A stretch of DNA of 64,000 bases. Origin: Pseudomonas sessilinigenes (lineage in GTDB: Bacteria > Pseudomonadota > Gammaproteobacteria > Pseudomonadales > Pseudomonadaceae). The notes below the pieces were generated by a model. That model was not told where the DNA came from. It worked only from the letters and a program-made list of their open reading frames with translations, and did not search any database. Of this stretch, positions 33,506 to 42,165 are shown piece after piece. The stretch covers positions 2,666,001 through 2,730,000 of the forward strand of contig NZ_CP027706.1 of assembly GCF_003850565.1 (NCBI RefSeq), in the 5' to 3' direction. Position 1 is the first letter of the stretch. Each line of letters begins with the position of its first letter. Made by a program: the position numbers and the translations under genes.

Positions 33506-36491
33506 AGGCATTCAATCCTGAAATCTCGCGCCCACCCGCGAGCTTTTGCAGATAAGGCACCAGCTCTTCCATCAATGCCAGTTCGGCTTCACGCCGTGCT
33601 TTCCAACCCAGCCCTAGCGGCGCAAGCAGGTCAGTGAGCTGTTCGCCGTCGAAGATCATGCGGCCCATAATTGTGTCGACAAAAGCTTGCAGTGTTGCAG
33701 TTTGCAGGCCGTGCGTGTCGGCAAGGTTGGCCAGGTCAGCAGCAGCCTTTTGTGCCTTGAATGCCTGATAGCCTGTGCGTATCTCTTTTTCACTCAGCAC
33801 TTCTCCGGTTTTCAGGTTGTTGATATAGGCGATTATCTCTTCGCGTTCTTCCATCAGGTTGGCGTTGGCACTAATCAGCTCAATGAGCTGGGCGCGGGTC
33901 ATCTTCTGCTTGCCAGTCTTCTGGGTGGACTTGGCAATCAGCCCCATGATGTAGTCGTAGTCGATGAGGCTGGAGGCGAACAGCACCAGATCGAACTCCA
34001 GTTGTTCCACCTCTGGAGAGGTTTCATCGCCTTTGCCTTGTGTACGCTTGAGTTCTTGCGCGGTATCAAGATACATGGCCTTGAAGCTGCGCAGGGTGTC
34101 GGTGGGCAGTTTTTTCTCGATGGTCTGCTTGCTCTGCTCGTCGAGGTCGGTGTATTGCTCTAGTTGGGTCTTGAGCTTTTGCACTTCTTTAAAGTGGTTG
34201 ATGAATTCCGCCTTAGCAGTGTCGCCCTTGAGGTTGACTACTTGCGAAGGTTCGCAGGGCAGTCCTTTGGCGGCCATAAAATTTTCCAGCTTGCCCACGG
34301 CTGCTTGGTACCGTTCCACTACCTTGGGGGCGGGGTCGACCAGCCAGATTTCCCGCGCTCGCTCCATAGCCGCGCCTGAAAAGAGTTTGATTGCGTCGTC
34401 TACTTCGCTCTCCTGATAGCGGAAATCGAGGATGTTGCCCCAGGGCTTGCTGTCGTTGAGCACGCGATTGGTGCGTGACAAGGCTTGGATCAGGCCGTGG
34501 TTTTTGAGTTTTTTATCCACGTACAGGGTGTTGAGGTATTTGGAGTCGAAGCCGGTGAGCAACATGTCCACCACGATGGTGATGTCGATCTTGTTTTTAC
34601 GCGGGTAGTCGGCGGTGCTGTATTTCTGATCCTTGATGCGCTGCTGCACGTCCTGATAATAGAGGTCGAATTCGTTGATGGTGTGATTGCTACCGTATTG
34701 GTTGTTGTAGTCGTCAATAATGGTTTTGAGCGCGACCTTCTTTTTCTCCGGCTCTTGCTTGTTGTCTTCCTTTTCCTGCGCAAGGTCTTCCTGTAGCTGC
34801 TGTACGTCCTTGTTGCCTTCTGCCGGTGGCGAGAAGACGCAGGCGATGTGGAGCGGCTCGAAGGCTTCATCTTCGGCCTGTTTTTTTGCCTGCATGGCTT
34901 TGAATAGCTCGTAGTATTCAATGGCGCTGTTGATGGAGGCTGTGGCCAGTATCGCGTTGAAGCGGCGATGGTTGGTGGCGCTGTCGTGCTTTTGCAGTAT
35001 GGCGTTGATGACAGCTTCGGGTGGTGGTGTCTGCCCCTTCTTTGGCTTTTTATTCCCCTCTTTGCCGAAATAGTCGATGTGGAAACTCAACACGTTTTTG
35101 TCATCGATGGCATGGGTGATGGTGTAGGCGTGCAGCTCTTTTTCGAAGATATCTTTGGTGGTTTTCAATGAACCGACATTGCCGTCAAACTGCTGATAGG
35201 TGGCGTTTTCGTCAAAGATAGGCGTGCCGGTAAAACCGAACAGTTGCGCCTTGGGAAAAAACTCTTTGATGGCCTTATGGTTCTCGCCGAACTGGGAGCG
35301 GTGGCATTCGTCGAAAATAAAGACAACACGCTTGTCGCGCATGGGTTCGAGACGTTCCTTGTAGGTCTGTTTACCCTCTTTTTGTTTTGCTTTGTTGCGC
35401 TTGCTGTTTTCGTCCAGTGCCAGGCCCAGCTTCTGGATGGTGGTGACGATCACCTTGTCGGCGTAGTCGTCCGACAGCATGCGGCGCACCATGGCTTCGG
35501 TGTTAGTATTGTGCTCGACACAACCTTCCTGGAATTTGTTGAATTCCTCGCGAGTCTGACGGTCGAGGTCTTTACGATCTACCACGAACATGCATTTTTC
35601 GATGTCTGGGTTGTCTTTCAGCAGGGTGGAGGCCTTGAATGAGGTGAGGGTCTTGCCGCTGCCGGTGGTGTGCCAAATATATCCGTTGCCGCGATTCTGG
35701 TGGATACATTCAACAATGGCCTTGACCGCATAGATTTGATAAGGGCGCATGATGAGGATTTTTTGCTCGCTTTGCACCAGAACCATATAGCGGCTGATCA
35801 AGCGGCCCAGGCTGCACTTTTCGAGGAAGTCCTCTGCAAAGTCGTGCAGGTGAGCGATTTTGTTGTTTCTATCGTCGGCATGCTGGTAAATGGGCAAGAA
35901 GCGCTCTTCAGCGTTAAAGCTGAAATGCTGGTTGGGGTTGTTGGCAAAGTAGCGGGTGTCGCTTTCGTTGCTGACGATGAACAACTGCATGAAGCAGAGC
36001 AGCGAGTTGGTATAGCCATTGCCGGGATCGTTCTTATAATCGACGATCTGCTCCATCGCGCGGCGTGGGCTGATTTGCAACGTTTTAAGCTCGATCTGCA
36101 CCAACGGCAAGCCGTTGATCAGGAGGATAACGTCGTAGCGGTGGTGGCTGTTGTCGGTATTAATTCGAAGCTGGCTGATAACCTCGAACTCGTTCTTGCA
36201 CCAATCCCGAATATTGACCAGCATGTATTCCAGCGGGGTGCCATCCTCGCGAGTGAATTTGCCCTTCTCACGCAAGGCCTGTGCAGCGGTAAAAACATCA
36301 GCGGTGATGATCTCGTCGCGCAGGCGGGCGAATTCTGCGTCTGTGAGATGGACGCGATTTAAGGCCTCAAACTTTTGGCGGAAGTTTTGCTCAAGCGTGG
36401 CCTTGTTGCGGATGTCGTCGCGATGGGTGTATTTGAGATCGATTAGCTTGGTGATCAACCTTTGTTCGATCTGGTTTTCTTTCTGCGTCAT
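33498..36491 (-). CDS. hsdR: Type I restriction endonuclease subunit HsdR
   Basis: A 997-residue translocase-nuclease. The nuclease domain shows the PD-(D/E)xK pattern with YDVILLINGLPLVQIELKT (Asp...Glu-x-Lys). The helicase motor follows: motif I HTTGSGKTLTSF, the DEAD-like box FIFDECHRSQ, GFTGTPI, and late motifs such as DMLLTGFDSKYLNTLYVDK and ALSRTNRVL. The C-terminal helical region docks on the methylase. It is the first gene of the operon. ATG 36491 starts MTQKENQIEQRL; a TTG nine bases upstream is less likely. With HsdM and HsdS it should cut unmodified foreign DNA far from the recognition site. Confidence 0.95.
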   Translation of the reverse strand: MTQKENQIEQRLITKLIDLKYTHRDDIRNKATLEQNFRQKFEALNRVHLTDAEFARLRDEIITADVFTAAQALREKGKFTREDGTPLEYMLVNIRDWCKNEFEVISQLRINTDNSHHRYDVILLINGLPLVQIELKTLQISPRRAMEQIVDYKNDPGNGYTNSLLCFMQLFIVSNESDTRYFANNPNQHFSFNAEERFLPIYQHADDRNNKIAHLHDFAEDFLEKCSLGRLISRYMVLVQSEQKILIMRPYQIYAVKAIVECIHQNRGNGYIWHTTGSGKTLTSFKASTLLKDNPDIEKCMFVVDRKDLDRQTREEFNKFQEGCVEHNTNTEAMVRRMLSDDYADKVIVTTIQKLGLALDENSKRNKAKQKEGKQTYKERLEPMRDKRVVFIFDECHRSQFGENHKAIKEFFPKAQLFGFTGTPIFDENATYQQFDGNVGSLKTTKDIFEKELHAYTITHAIDDKNVLSFHIDYFGKEGNKKPKKGQTPPPEAVINAILQKHDSATNHRRFNAILATASINSAIEYYELFKAMQAKKQAEDEAFEPLHIACVFSPPAEGNKDVQQLQEDLAQEKEDNKQEPEKKKVALKTIIDDYNNQYGSNHTINEFDLYYQDVQQRIKDQKYSTADYPRKNKIDITIVVDMLLTGFDSKYLNTLYVDKKLKNHGLIQALSRTNRVLNDSKPWGNILDFRYQESEVDDAIKLFSGAAMERAREIWLVDPAPKVVERYQAAVGKLENFMAAKGLPCEPSQVVNLKGDTAKAEFINHFKEVQKLKTQLEQYTDLDEQSKQTIEKKLPTDTLRSFKAMYLDTAQELKRTQGKGDETSPEVEQLEFDLVLFASSLIDYDYIMGLIAKSTQKTGKQKMTRAQLIELISANANLMEEREEIIAYINNLKTGEVLSEKEIRTGYQAFKAQKAAADLANLADTHGLQTATLQAFVDTIMGRMIFDGEQLTDLLAPLGLGWKARREAELALMEELVPYLQKLAGGREISGLNAYE

Positions 36492-36580
36492 CTTAACCAA
36501 CTTGGCTCACTCAGTATTTGATTATTGTGACCCACCAGCCATGGCAAAGGGAGTCATCTGGTCACATATAGTCACGTAGG
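36492..36580. promoter_or_regulatory. Upstream region of the hsdR operon
   Basis: This AT-richer leader should contain the promoter of the type I RM operon on the minus strand. A TGTGACCC and a GGTCACATATAGTCAC at about 36527-36574 form imperfect inverted arms (TGTGACC/GGTCACA) that could be an operator. No -35/-10 pair is assigned. Confidence 0.4.
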
Positions 36581-36739
36581 GTGTATACAGCCTATAACGT
36601 GGATGCGACCGACGCTGCGTTTGGTGTGCCGCAGCAGCTGGTCGTAACTATGGGCTGTGCTGCTCAAACCGCATGCAAGCAGGCGGTGAATACGAATGCA
36701 TTGGTGGTCAAGCTGATGCAATTATGCACCAGAGCATGA
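36581..36739 (+). other. Small open frame of unknown origin (52 codons)
   Basis: A GTG-initiated frame, VYTAYNVDATDAAFG through KLMQLCTRA, ending TGA at 36737. It has two Cys four residues apart (MGCAAQTACK) and a hydrophobic C-terminal half. No ribosome-binding site is clear. It may be the 3' remnant of a larger gene truncated when the island inserted, or a coincidental frame. Confidence 0.25.
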
Positions 36740-36740
36740 G

Positions 36741-36866
36741 ATGACACACACCGTTGGTGTCATAGACGTCGAGTCGATGGAGCAGCGATCAACCCAGCGT
36801 TTGGGGGGCAAACTGTGGGGCGAAGATGGTGTTTTGTATAAGGCCCACATTCCACGTGGATTTTAG
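36741..36866 (+). other. Small open frame of unknown origin (41 residues)
   Basis: Begins MTHTVGVIDVESMEQR one nucleotide after the stop of the frame at 36581, and ends in LYKAHIPRGF. The tight spacing resembles an operon or a frameshifted single gene. No homology is recognised and coding is not established. Confidence 0.25.
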
Positions 36867-36874
36867 GAGTTAAA

Positions 36875-36895
36875 AAGCCGGCTTGTGGCCGGCTT
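36875..36895 (-). terminator. Rho-independent terminator of the DUF3077-like gene
   Basis: AAGCCGGC (36875-36882) pairs with GCCGGCTT (36888-36895) around a 5-nt loop. Read on the minus strand, the stem is followed by TTTTTA. It lies 21 nt after the stop of the minus-strand DUF3077-like gene. Confidence 0.8.
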
Positions 36896-36916
36896 CATAT
36901 AGCTCTAGGTCATGCA

Positions 36917-37192
36917 CTAAAAAACACGCGTTTCAACTACCGCCACCACATCCCGCACATCCTGCAGTAACAACCGGGCGGTGTTGATCACGGTACGAAT
37001 GTCCTTGTCACTGGAGTCTCGCAATGTAGTGCAGGCCATCAGGTTTAGGTAGTCGAGAGTAGTAAGCAGGCGCTCGCTGACGCAGGCGTGCAGATCCTCC
37101 AACGGCGCATGGCTATCGATAAACAGTACAGGTGTGTCGCTGGCAATTGGAGTCAGCGGGATGAAGCGTTGGGGCTCATCTTGAGTCTTCAT
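36917..37192 (-). CDS. DUF3077/DUF6124-like small protein
   Basis: A 91-residue protein of a type that occurs in many copies in fluorescent pseudomonads and has no known function. Features: TPVLFIDSHAPLEDLHACVSE, where the relatives have LF.V.....EDLL..ACE, and a helical C-terminal part (TVINTARLLLQDVRDVVAVV). ATG 37192 is preceded by GGAGCAAT, a usable ribosome-binding site. A rho-independent terminator follows. It lies at the right border of the defence island and could be the first native chromosomal gene on that side. Confidence 0.6.
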   Translation of the reverse strand: MKTQDEPQRFIPLTPIASDTPVLFIDSHAPLEDLHACVSERLLTTLDYLNLMACTTLRDSSDKDIRTVINTARLLLQDVRDVVAVVETRVF

Positions 37193-37587
37193 GGCATTGC
37201 TCCTCGTATCGGAAAACATTGCTGCCATTCGCTGCGAATCGAATTGGGTGGCAGCTGTGCGCGGGTTCGCAGACCGAAGATACGAGAACTCGGCAGATCC
37301 GAAGATCTCCCGCACACAGCTGCCATAGAACAAACACGGGATGCCGTGGGCGACCGGTGTTTTATGGGCGGCATAGATTAATCGTATCTCTGAGGCTGCG
37401 AAACCCCATCACCGGCCAGGCCGGCGACGCCAAAAACTATAGGGATGCCGCGCACTAGGAACAACGGCGCCGCTGTAGGACGGATCCTGATTTGCGGTAG
37501 GGGCGGGCTGAGTTGCTGAGCTTGCCATGCATCCGATGCTGGCCCGCCTTGGCGCAGGTGCGGTGCGCTCCACCCCGCAGCGCCAGC
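37193..37587. other. Intergenic region, 395 nt
   Basis: Upstream of the DUF3077-like gene and downstream of the DUF1232 gene. It contains a perfect GC palindrome, CCGGCC-A-GGCCGG, at 37412-37424 within ATCACCGGCCAGGCCGGCGACGC. No supported gene; short frames here lack features. Confidence 0.5.
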
Positions 37588-37938
37588 TCAATCCCCCAAC
37601 TCCCCAAACCACTCCACCAGCCGCCCAGCCGCTTGCTGCTTGACCTCCTGATTGATATGCGCCGCCACCGCCGCGATCGACAGGCTCAGCACGCCGAGGT
37701 CGTCGGCGTAGCCGGCGCCAGGCAGCAGGTCGGGGATGAGGTCCAGGGGCAGGACGAAGTAGCCCAGGGCTCCGTAGATGGTGCCCTTGGCCCAGGTTGG
37801 GGTTTGCGGGCGTTGGGCGGCGTAGTACAGCCACAGGGCCTTGGTGATCAGGATGCGGCCGACATGCAGGGCGTAGCGGCTGATCTTGCGCCAGAGGCAG
37901 CGGTGGAAGCTTTGTTCCAGGATATGGCCGGTGGACAT
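37588..37938 (-). CDS. DUF1232 (YkvA-like) membrane protein
   Basis: A 116-residue protein with the DUF1232 signature GALGYFVLPLDLIPDLLPGAGYADDLGVL in the second half, a short helical hairpin thought to sit in the membrane. The N-terminal part is basic and amphipathic. Function is unknown. It is the last same-direction gene after the YeeE/YedE pair but lies 118 nt from it and has its own leader, so membership of the sulfur operon is uncertain. ATG 37938 is preceded by AAGGAGCCCGCC, a strong ribosome-binding site. Confidence 0.82.
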   Translation of the reverse strand: MSTGHILEQSFHRCLWRKISRYALHVGRILITKALWLYYAAQRPQTPTWAKGTIYGALGYFVLPLDLIPDLLPGAGYADDLGVLSLSIAAVAAHINQEVKQQAAGRLVEWFGELGD

Positions 37939-38056
37939 GGCGGGCTCCTTGCGGGTAACGGGCGCCAGGTCATGGTGGCTGCTGCGTTTGTGCGCTGGCA
38001 GCGGAGAGAACTTCCCTGGGAACTGCTTGCAGTCAGGGGCGTCGCTTGGGTTGCCC

Positions 38057-38476
38057 TCAGGCCTGGCGCCAGCCTTCCAGGTAACTGAACAGCCGCATCC
38101 CCAATAGCATCGCCAGCACGAACACCCAGGCCTGCCAATGCCCGCTGGGCAGTAGCACCAGCACCGGGCCGGGGCAGATGCCGGCGATGCCCCAGCCGAT
38201 GCCGAACACCAGGCTGCCGCCGATCAGGCGGCGGTCGAGGTGGCGTTTGCCTGGCAGTTGCATCGGTGCGCCCAGCAGGGAATGCGAGCGTTGCCGGGCC
38301 CAGCGCATGGGCCACCAGGCGCTGGCGATGGCGCCGAGCATCACCAGGGCCAGGGACGGGTCCCACTGGCCGGCGAGGTCGAGAAAGCCCAGGACCTTGG
38401 CCGGATTGGCCATGCCGGCCAGCAGCAGGCCGAGGCCGAACACCAGGCCCGCGGCAAAGGCGCTGAGGCGCCTCAT
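38057..38476 (-). CDS. YeeE/YedE family protein, second half-transporter
   Basis: A 139-residue membrane protein with four hydrophobic segments. AGMANPAKVLGFLDLAGQWDPSLALVMLG is the conserved block of YeeE/YedE C-terminal halves, and GIGWGIAGICPGPVLV carries the family Cys in GxxPGP context. It pairs with the half encoded immediately upstream; the two genes overlap by ATGA, giving coupled synthesis. Fused YeeE proteins import thiosulfate and split pairs (PmpA/PmpB type) handle reduced sulfur species. Its place in the sulfide-oxidation operon supports transport of a sulfur compound. Confidence 0.88.
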   Translation of the reverse strand: MRRLSAFAAGLVFGLGLLLAGMANPAKVLGFLDLAGQWDPSLALVMLGAIASAWWPMRWARQRSHSLLGAPMQLPGKRHLDRRLIGGSLVFGIGWGIAGICPGPVLVLLPSGHWQAWVFVLAMLLGMRLFSYLEGWRQA

Positions 38477-38913
38477 GGCAGTAGCCCCAGCAGGTGACGG
38501 GTGACCCACACGGTGGCGAAGCCGGTGGCCATGAAGCACAGGGTGGCGATGATCGAGCGTGGCGCCAGCCGGGAGATCCCGCAGACCCCATGGCCGCTGG
38601 TGCAGCCGCTGCCATAGCGGGTGCCGAGGCCCACCAGCAAGCCAGCGCCGATCAGGCCGAGGGTGTCGCTGTGGAATTCCACGGGTGGCAGGGCCGCGAA
38701 CAGCCCCCACAGCAGCGGCGCCAGCAGCAGGCCGAGGATGAACAGGGCCTTTTCCGCCCAGCCTTCGCCGGCCGGTTGCAACACGCTGGCCAGCAGGCCG
38801 CTGATGCCGGCGATACGGCCGTTGGCGGCGATCAGCCAGCCGGCCGAAAGGCCGATCAACACGCCGCCGGCCAGGGCCGACCAGGGGCTGAAGTGCAGCA
38901 GGTCGATGGACAT
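38473..38913 (-). CDS. YeeE/YedE family protein, first half-transporter
   Basis: A 146-residue membrane protein with about four helices. The signature [22 protein letters not shown] is the YeeE/YedE sulfur-relay motif with two conserved cysteines ([11 protein letters not shown]). [24 protein letters not shown] at the start is the other family block. Start ATG 38913; the next gene overlaps its stop. It follows the TauE/SafE gene by 70 nt. Together with the second half it should form the complete pore for thiosulfate or a related anion. Confidence 0.9.
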   Translation of the reverse strand: MSIDLLHFSPWSALAGGVLIGLSAGWLIAANGRIAGISGLLASVLQPAGEGWAEKALFILGLLLAPLLWGLFAALPPVEFHSDTLGLIGAGLLVGLGTRYGSGCTSGHGVCGISRLAPRSIIATLCFMATGFATVWVTRHLLGLLP

Positions 38914-38983
38914 GCAAGGGTTCCTCACGTCAGGAAGAGGGCAAGCCCGCCACAGGCCATCACCCGTGGCGGGCCGGGATGCT

Positions 38984-39811
38984 TCAGTGGGGCAACAGGC
39001 CCAGGGCGCCGCCGGCCAGGAGCAGGGCGGCGCAGATGCCGGTGACGGCGAACAGTTGCTGCAGCCGTGGCCCGGCCAGGTGGCTGGCGACCTGGCGACC
39101 GAGCACCAGGCCCAGCACCGCGCCGAGGGCGAAGGGCGCGCCCACCGCCCAGTGCATCACGCCGCTGAGGCTGGCGGTAACCACGCTGCCCAGGGACACC
39201 AGGGCGATCACCGCCAGGGAGGTGGCGACGATGCTCTTGCTGTCCAGGTTGGTGTAGCGGCTCAACGCCGGGATGATCACGAAACCGCCACCGACCCCCA
39301 GCAGCCCCGACAGCAGCCCGGAGAGCAGGCCGGTGAAGGTCAGCGCCCGGGCGCAGGGCAGGGTCCAGCGTAGCCGGCCCTGGGCCGGGTTGAGCACGCA
39401 GGGCTGGAACGCAGGGCGCGGCGCCGGCCGGCCCTGTTTGAGCTCCAGGCTGGCCTTGCGCAGGATGCGCCCGCAGGCGTACAGCAGCACCACGGCGAAC
39501 AGCAGGGCCAATGGCAGGTTCGGCAGGCGGTGGGCCAGCCACAGCCCCAGTGGCGCCATGAGGATGCCGATGCCGGCGACGAACCCCGCGGCGCGATAAC
39601 GCACGATGCCCTGGCGCAAGCCGAGGATGGCCCCAACGCTGGCGGCCAGGCCCACCGCCAGCAGGCCGATGGGGGCGGCCTCGACCATGCTTAGGCCGAG
39701 GCCGAATACCAGCAGCGGCACCGCGAGGATGCCGCCGCCGGCCCCGGTCAGGGCCAGGATCGCGCCGATGATCGCCCCCAGGCCCGCACCCAGCAGACTG
39801 TGTTCATTCAT
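38984..39811 (-). CDS. TauE/SafE family sulfite/anion exporter
   Basis: A 275-residue membrane protein with eight predicted helices in two similar halves. Landmarks: LTGAGGGILAVPLLVFGLGLS in the first half and GLLGVGGGFVIIPAL in the second, the two glycine-rich family motifs. Expected role: export of sulfite or a related organosulfonate anion made by sulfide oxidation. The ATG overlaps the stop of the SQR gene (ATGA), so expression is coupled to it. Persulfide dioxygenase upstream makes sulfite, which fits an export function here. Confidence 0.9.
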   Translation of the reverse strand: MNEHSLLGAGLGAIIGAILALTGAGGGILAVPLLVFGLGLSMVEAAPIGLLAVGLAASVGAILGLRQGIVRYRAAGFVAGIGILMAPLGLWLAHRLPNLPLALLFAVVLLYACGRILRKASLELKQGRPAPRPAFQPCVLNPAQGRLRWTLPCARALTFTGLLSGLLSGLLGVGGGFVIIPALSRYTNLDSKSIVATSLAVIALVSLGSVVTASLSGVMHWAVGAPFALGAVLGLVLGRQVASHLAGPRLQQLFAVTGICAALLLAGGALGLLPH

Positions 39812-41085
39812 GCTTGGGAGGTGTCCGTGGCCAGGGTCGGGTGTGCCAGCCATTCGTGGCCCTTGAGCATGCCGCGCCAGTACAGCGGTGGCAGGATCAT
39901 CTCCTTCAGCCACCAGGCGCGCCGGGTCGGCTGGCGCCCGTCCAGCAGCCAGGCGGGAAAGCTGGGGGCCAGCTTGCCGCCGTAGGTGAACTCGGCGAGG
40001 ACGATCTTGCCCCGTTCCACGGTCAGCGGGCAGGAGCCGTAGCCGTCGTAATGGGCCAGCCGGGTCAGGCGCTTGAGGGCCACCAGCACGTTGTTGGCCA
40101 CCACCGGCGCTTGCTTGCGCGCGGCCGCGGCGGTCTTGGCATTGCTGGTGTTGGTGGCGTCGCCCAGGCCGTGGATATTGGCGAAGCGCTTGTGGCGCAG
40201 GCTGTGGGGGTCGACGTCGACCCAGCCGGCAGCGTCGGCCAAGGGGCTCTGGCGAATGAAGTCCGGGGCGCACTGTGGCGGCACCACGTGCAGCATGTCG
40301 AACGGCCGTTCCAGGGTTTCCTGGGTGCCATCGGCCAGGGTGCGGACGAAGGTCGCGCGCTGGGCCGGGCCGTCCACCGCCACCAGGTTGTGGCCGAAGT
40401 CCAGGTCGATGGCGTACTTCTTCACGTATTCCATCAACGCCGGCACGTAGTCGGCGACGCCGAACAGTACGCCGCCGGCGTTCATGAAGCGCGGCTTGAT
40501 CGCGCCCAGGCGGCCCTGGCGCAACCAGTGATCGCAGGACAGGTACATGGCCTTTTGCGGCGCGCCGGCGCACTTGATCGGCATCGGCGGCTGGCTGAAC
40601 AGCGCCTGGCCCTGTTGCAGTTGCTGCACCAGCTCCCAGGTGTAGGGCGCCAGGTCGTAGCGGTAGTTGGAGGTCACGCCGTGCTTGCCCAGGGCCTGGG
40701 GCAGGCCGTCGATGGCTGCCCAGTCGAGCTTGAGGCCGGGGCAGACGATCAACTGGTCATAGGCCAGCACGCGCTCGTCGGCCAGCACCAGGGCATTGTG
40801 CTCGGGCTCGAAGCGGCTGACCGCCTGGCGCAGCCACTTGACCCCCTTGGGCATCAGCGAGGCCATGTCGCGGCGGGTGGATTCGGCGCTGAACACCCCG
40901 GCGCCCACCAGGGTCCAGCCGGGTTGGTAGTAGTGGGTGTCGGCGGGGTCGATGATCGCCACGTCCAGGTGGGGATCGCGGGACAGCAGGCTGGCGGCGA
41001 CGGCGATACCGGCGGCACCGCCGCCGACGATCAGCACCTGGTGGCTGCCGTCGACGGCACGCGGGGCAGGGTGGATGGGACGCAT
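39808..41085 (-). CDS. sqr: Sulfide:quinone oxidoreductase, type II (SQRDL-like)
   Basis: A 425-residue flavoprotein that oxidises sulfide to sulfane sulfur and passes electrons to quinone at the inner membrane. The FAD motif VLIVGGGAAGIAVA is near residue 17. The two redox cysteines of type II SQR are present in their expected contexts: Cys172 in KCAGAPQKAMYL and Cys352 in YDGYGSCPLTVE. HYYQPGWTLVGAG and a GDATNTSNAKTAAAARKQ stretch are further family blocks. It follows the persulfide dioxygenase gene by 26 nt and overlaps the TauE gene. No signal peptide. Confidence 0.92.
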   Translation of the reverse strand: MRPIHPAPRAVDGSHQVLIVGGGAAGIAVAASLLSRDPHLDVAIIDPADTHYYQPGWTLVGAGVFSAESTRRDMASLMPKGVKWLRQAVSRFEPEHNALVLADERVLAYDQLIVCPGLKLDWAAIDGLPQALGKHGVTSNYRYDLAPYTWELVQQLQQGQALFSQPPMPIKCAGAPQKAMYLSCDHWLRQGRLGAIKPRFMNAGGVLFGVADYVPALMEYVKKYAIDLDFGHNLVAVDGPAQRATFVRTLADGTQETLERPFDMLHVVPPQCAPDFIRQSPLADAAGWVDVDPHSLRHKRFANIHGLGDATNTSNAKTAAAARKQAPVVANNVLVALKRLTRLAHYDGYGSCPLTVERGKIVLAEFTYGGKLAPSFPAWLLDGRQPTRRAWWLKEMILPPLYWRGMLKGHEWLAHPTLATDTSQA

Positions 41086-41111
41086 GGCAAGGTCTCCGTA
41101 TGGAGTAATCG

Positions 41112-41996
41112 TTATAGGGTGTTCAGGGGGATCTTCAGGTAGCTCACGCCGTTGTCCTCGGGCTCGGGGAAGTGCCCGCTGCGCATGTTGACCTGCACCG
41201 AGGGCAGGATCAGCACCGGCATGTCCAGGGTCGCGTCACGGGCTTCGCGCATCTTCACGAAGCTGTCCTCGTCAACGCCCTGGTGGATGTGGATGTTGTT
41301 GGCCCGCTGTTCGGCCACGGTGGTCATGTATTGCAGCTCGCGGCCGTTGGGCAGGTAGTCGTGGCACATGAACAACCGCGTTTGCGGTGGCAGGGCCAGG
41401 ATCTTGCCGATGGAGCGGTACAGGGTTCGCGCGTCGGCACCGGGGAAGTCGCAGCGGGCGGTGCCGTAGTCGGGCATGAACAGGGTGTCGCCGACGAAGG
41501 CCACTTGCTCTTCGCCCACCTGCACCAGGTAGGTCATGCACGCCGGGGTGTGCCCCGGGGTGTGCATGGCCCGGGCGGTGAGCTGGCCGATGGCGAACTC
41601 GCTGCCGTCGGCCAGCAGCACGTCGAACTGGCTGCCGTCACGGGCGAACACCGGGGCTTCGTTGAACAGCGCGCCGAAGACTTTCTGCACCCGGGTGATC
41701 TGGTCGCCGATGGCCACCTGGGCCCCGAGCTGCTCCTTGAGGTAGGCGGCGGCCGAGAGGTGGTCGGCGTGGACGTGGGTTTCCAGGATCCAGTCGACCT
41801 GCGCCTCAAGCTCCCGGACCCGGGCCACCAGGCGGTCGGCGGACTCGGTGCGGGTGCGGCCGGACTTGGGGTCGTAGTCCAGCACGCTGTCGATCAGGGC
41901 GCAGCGGCGCGTGGCGAGGTCCATCACCAGGTAGCTGATGGTCCAGGTGTGGCTGTCGAAAAAGGCTTCTACACGCAGCGTGTCGCTGATGATCAT
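41112..41996 (-). CDS. pdo: Persulfide dioxygenase (MBL fold, ETHE1/Blh type)
   Basis: A 294-residue metallo-beta-lactamase-fold enzyme that oxidises glutathione persulfide to sulfite. The iron-site motif THVHADHLSA is in the first third, with AMHTPGHTPACM and FVGDTLFMPDYGTARCDFPG as the following MBL blocks; GTARCDFPGAD is characteristic of persulfide dioxygenases. It is the first gene of the FisR-controlled operon. A sigma-54-like promoter lies about 60 nt upstream. With SQR and TauE downstream this gives a route from sulfide through persulfide to exported sulfite. Confidence 0.9.
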   Translation of the reverse strand: MIISDTLRVEAFFDSHTWTISYLVMDLATRRCALIDSVLDYDPKSGRTRTESADRLVARVRELEAQVDWILETHVHADHLSAAAYLKEQLGAQVAIGDQITRVQKVFGALFNEAPVFARDGSQFDVLLADGSEFAIGQLTARAMHTPGHTPACMTYLVQVGEEQVAFVGDTLFMPDYGTARCDFPGADARTLYRSIGKILALPPQTRLFMCHDYLPNGRELQYMTTVAEQRANNIHIHQGVDEDSFVKMREARDATLDMPVLILPSVQVNMRSGHFPEPEDNGVSYLKIPLNTL

Positions 41997-42054
41997 GGGG
42001 CACTCCGGCAATGAAGGGCGAGGGCAGTCTGCGCTGCCGCTCCTGCCTTGGACT

Positions 42055-42070
42055 GTCAATAAACGTGCCA
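42055..42070 (-). promoter_or_regulatory. Candidate sigma-54 promoter of the pdo-sqr operon
   Basis: Read on the minus strand, TGGCACG-TTTA-TTGAC. The consensus is TGGCACG-N4-TTGCW: the -24 half is perfect, the spacing is right, and the -12 half has GA in place of GC. It would start transcription near 42044, about 48 nt before the pdo ATG. Confidence 0.65.
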
Positions 42071-42145
42071 ACCCGGCATAGCGCCGGCCGGCACCCGTTA
42101 CTGGGTGTGCAAGCTTGCCAAGGCCCTGGTACGGGGCTTTAGGCG

Positions 42146-42160
42146 GGGTGACTGTCACCC
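42146..42160. promoter_or_regulatory. Perfect palindrome between pdo and fisR, candidate FisR site
   Basis: GGGTGAC-T-GTCACCC, two 7-bp arms around one base. It lies 76 bp upstream of the pdo sigma-54 element, a typical distance for an enhancer-binding protein, and 90 bp upstream of fisR. Confidence 0.5.
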
Positions 42161-42165
42161 GGAAG

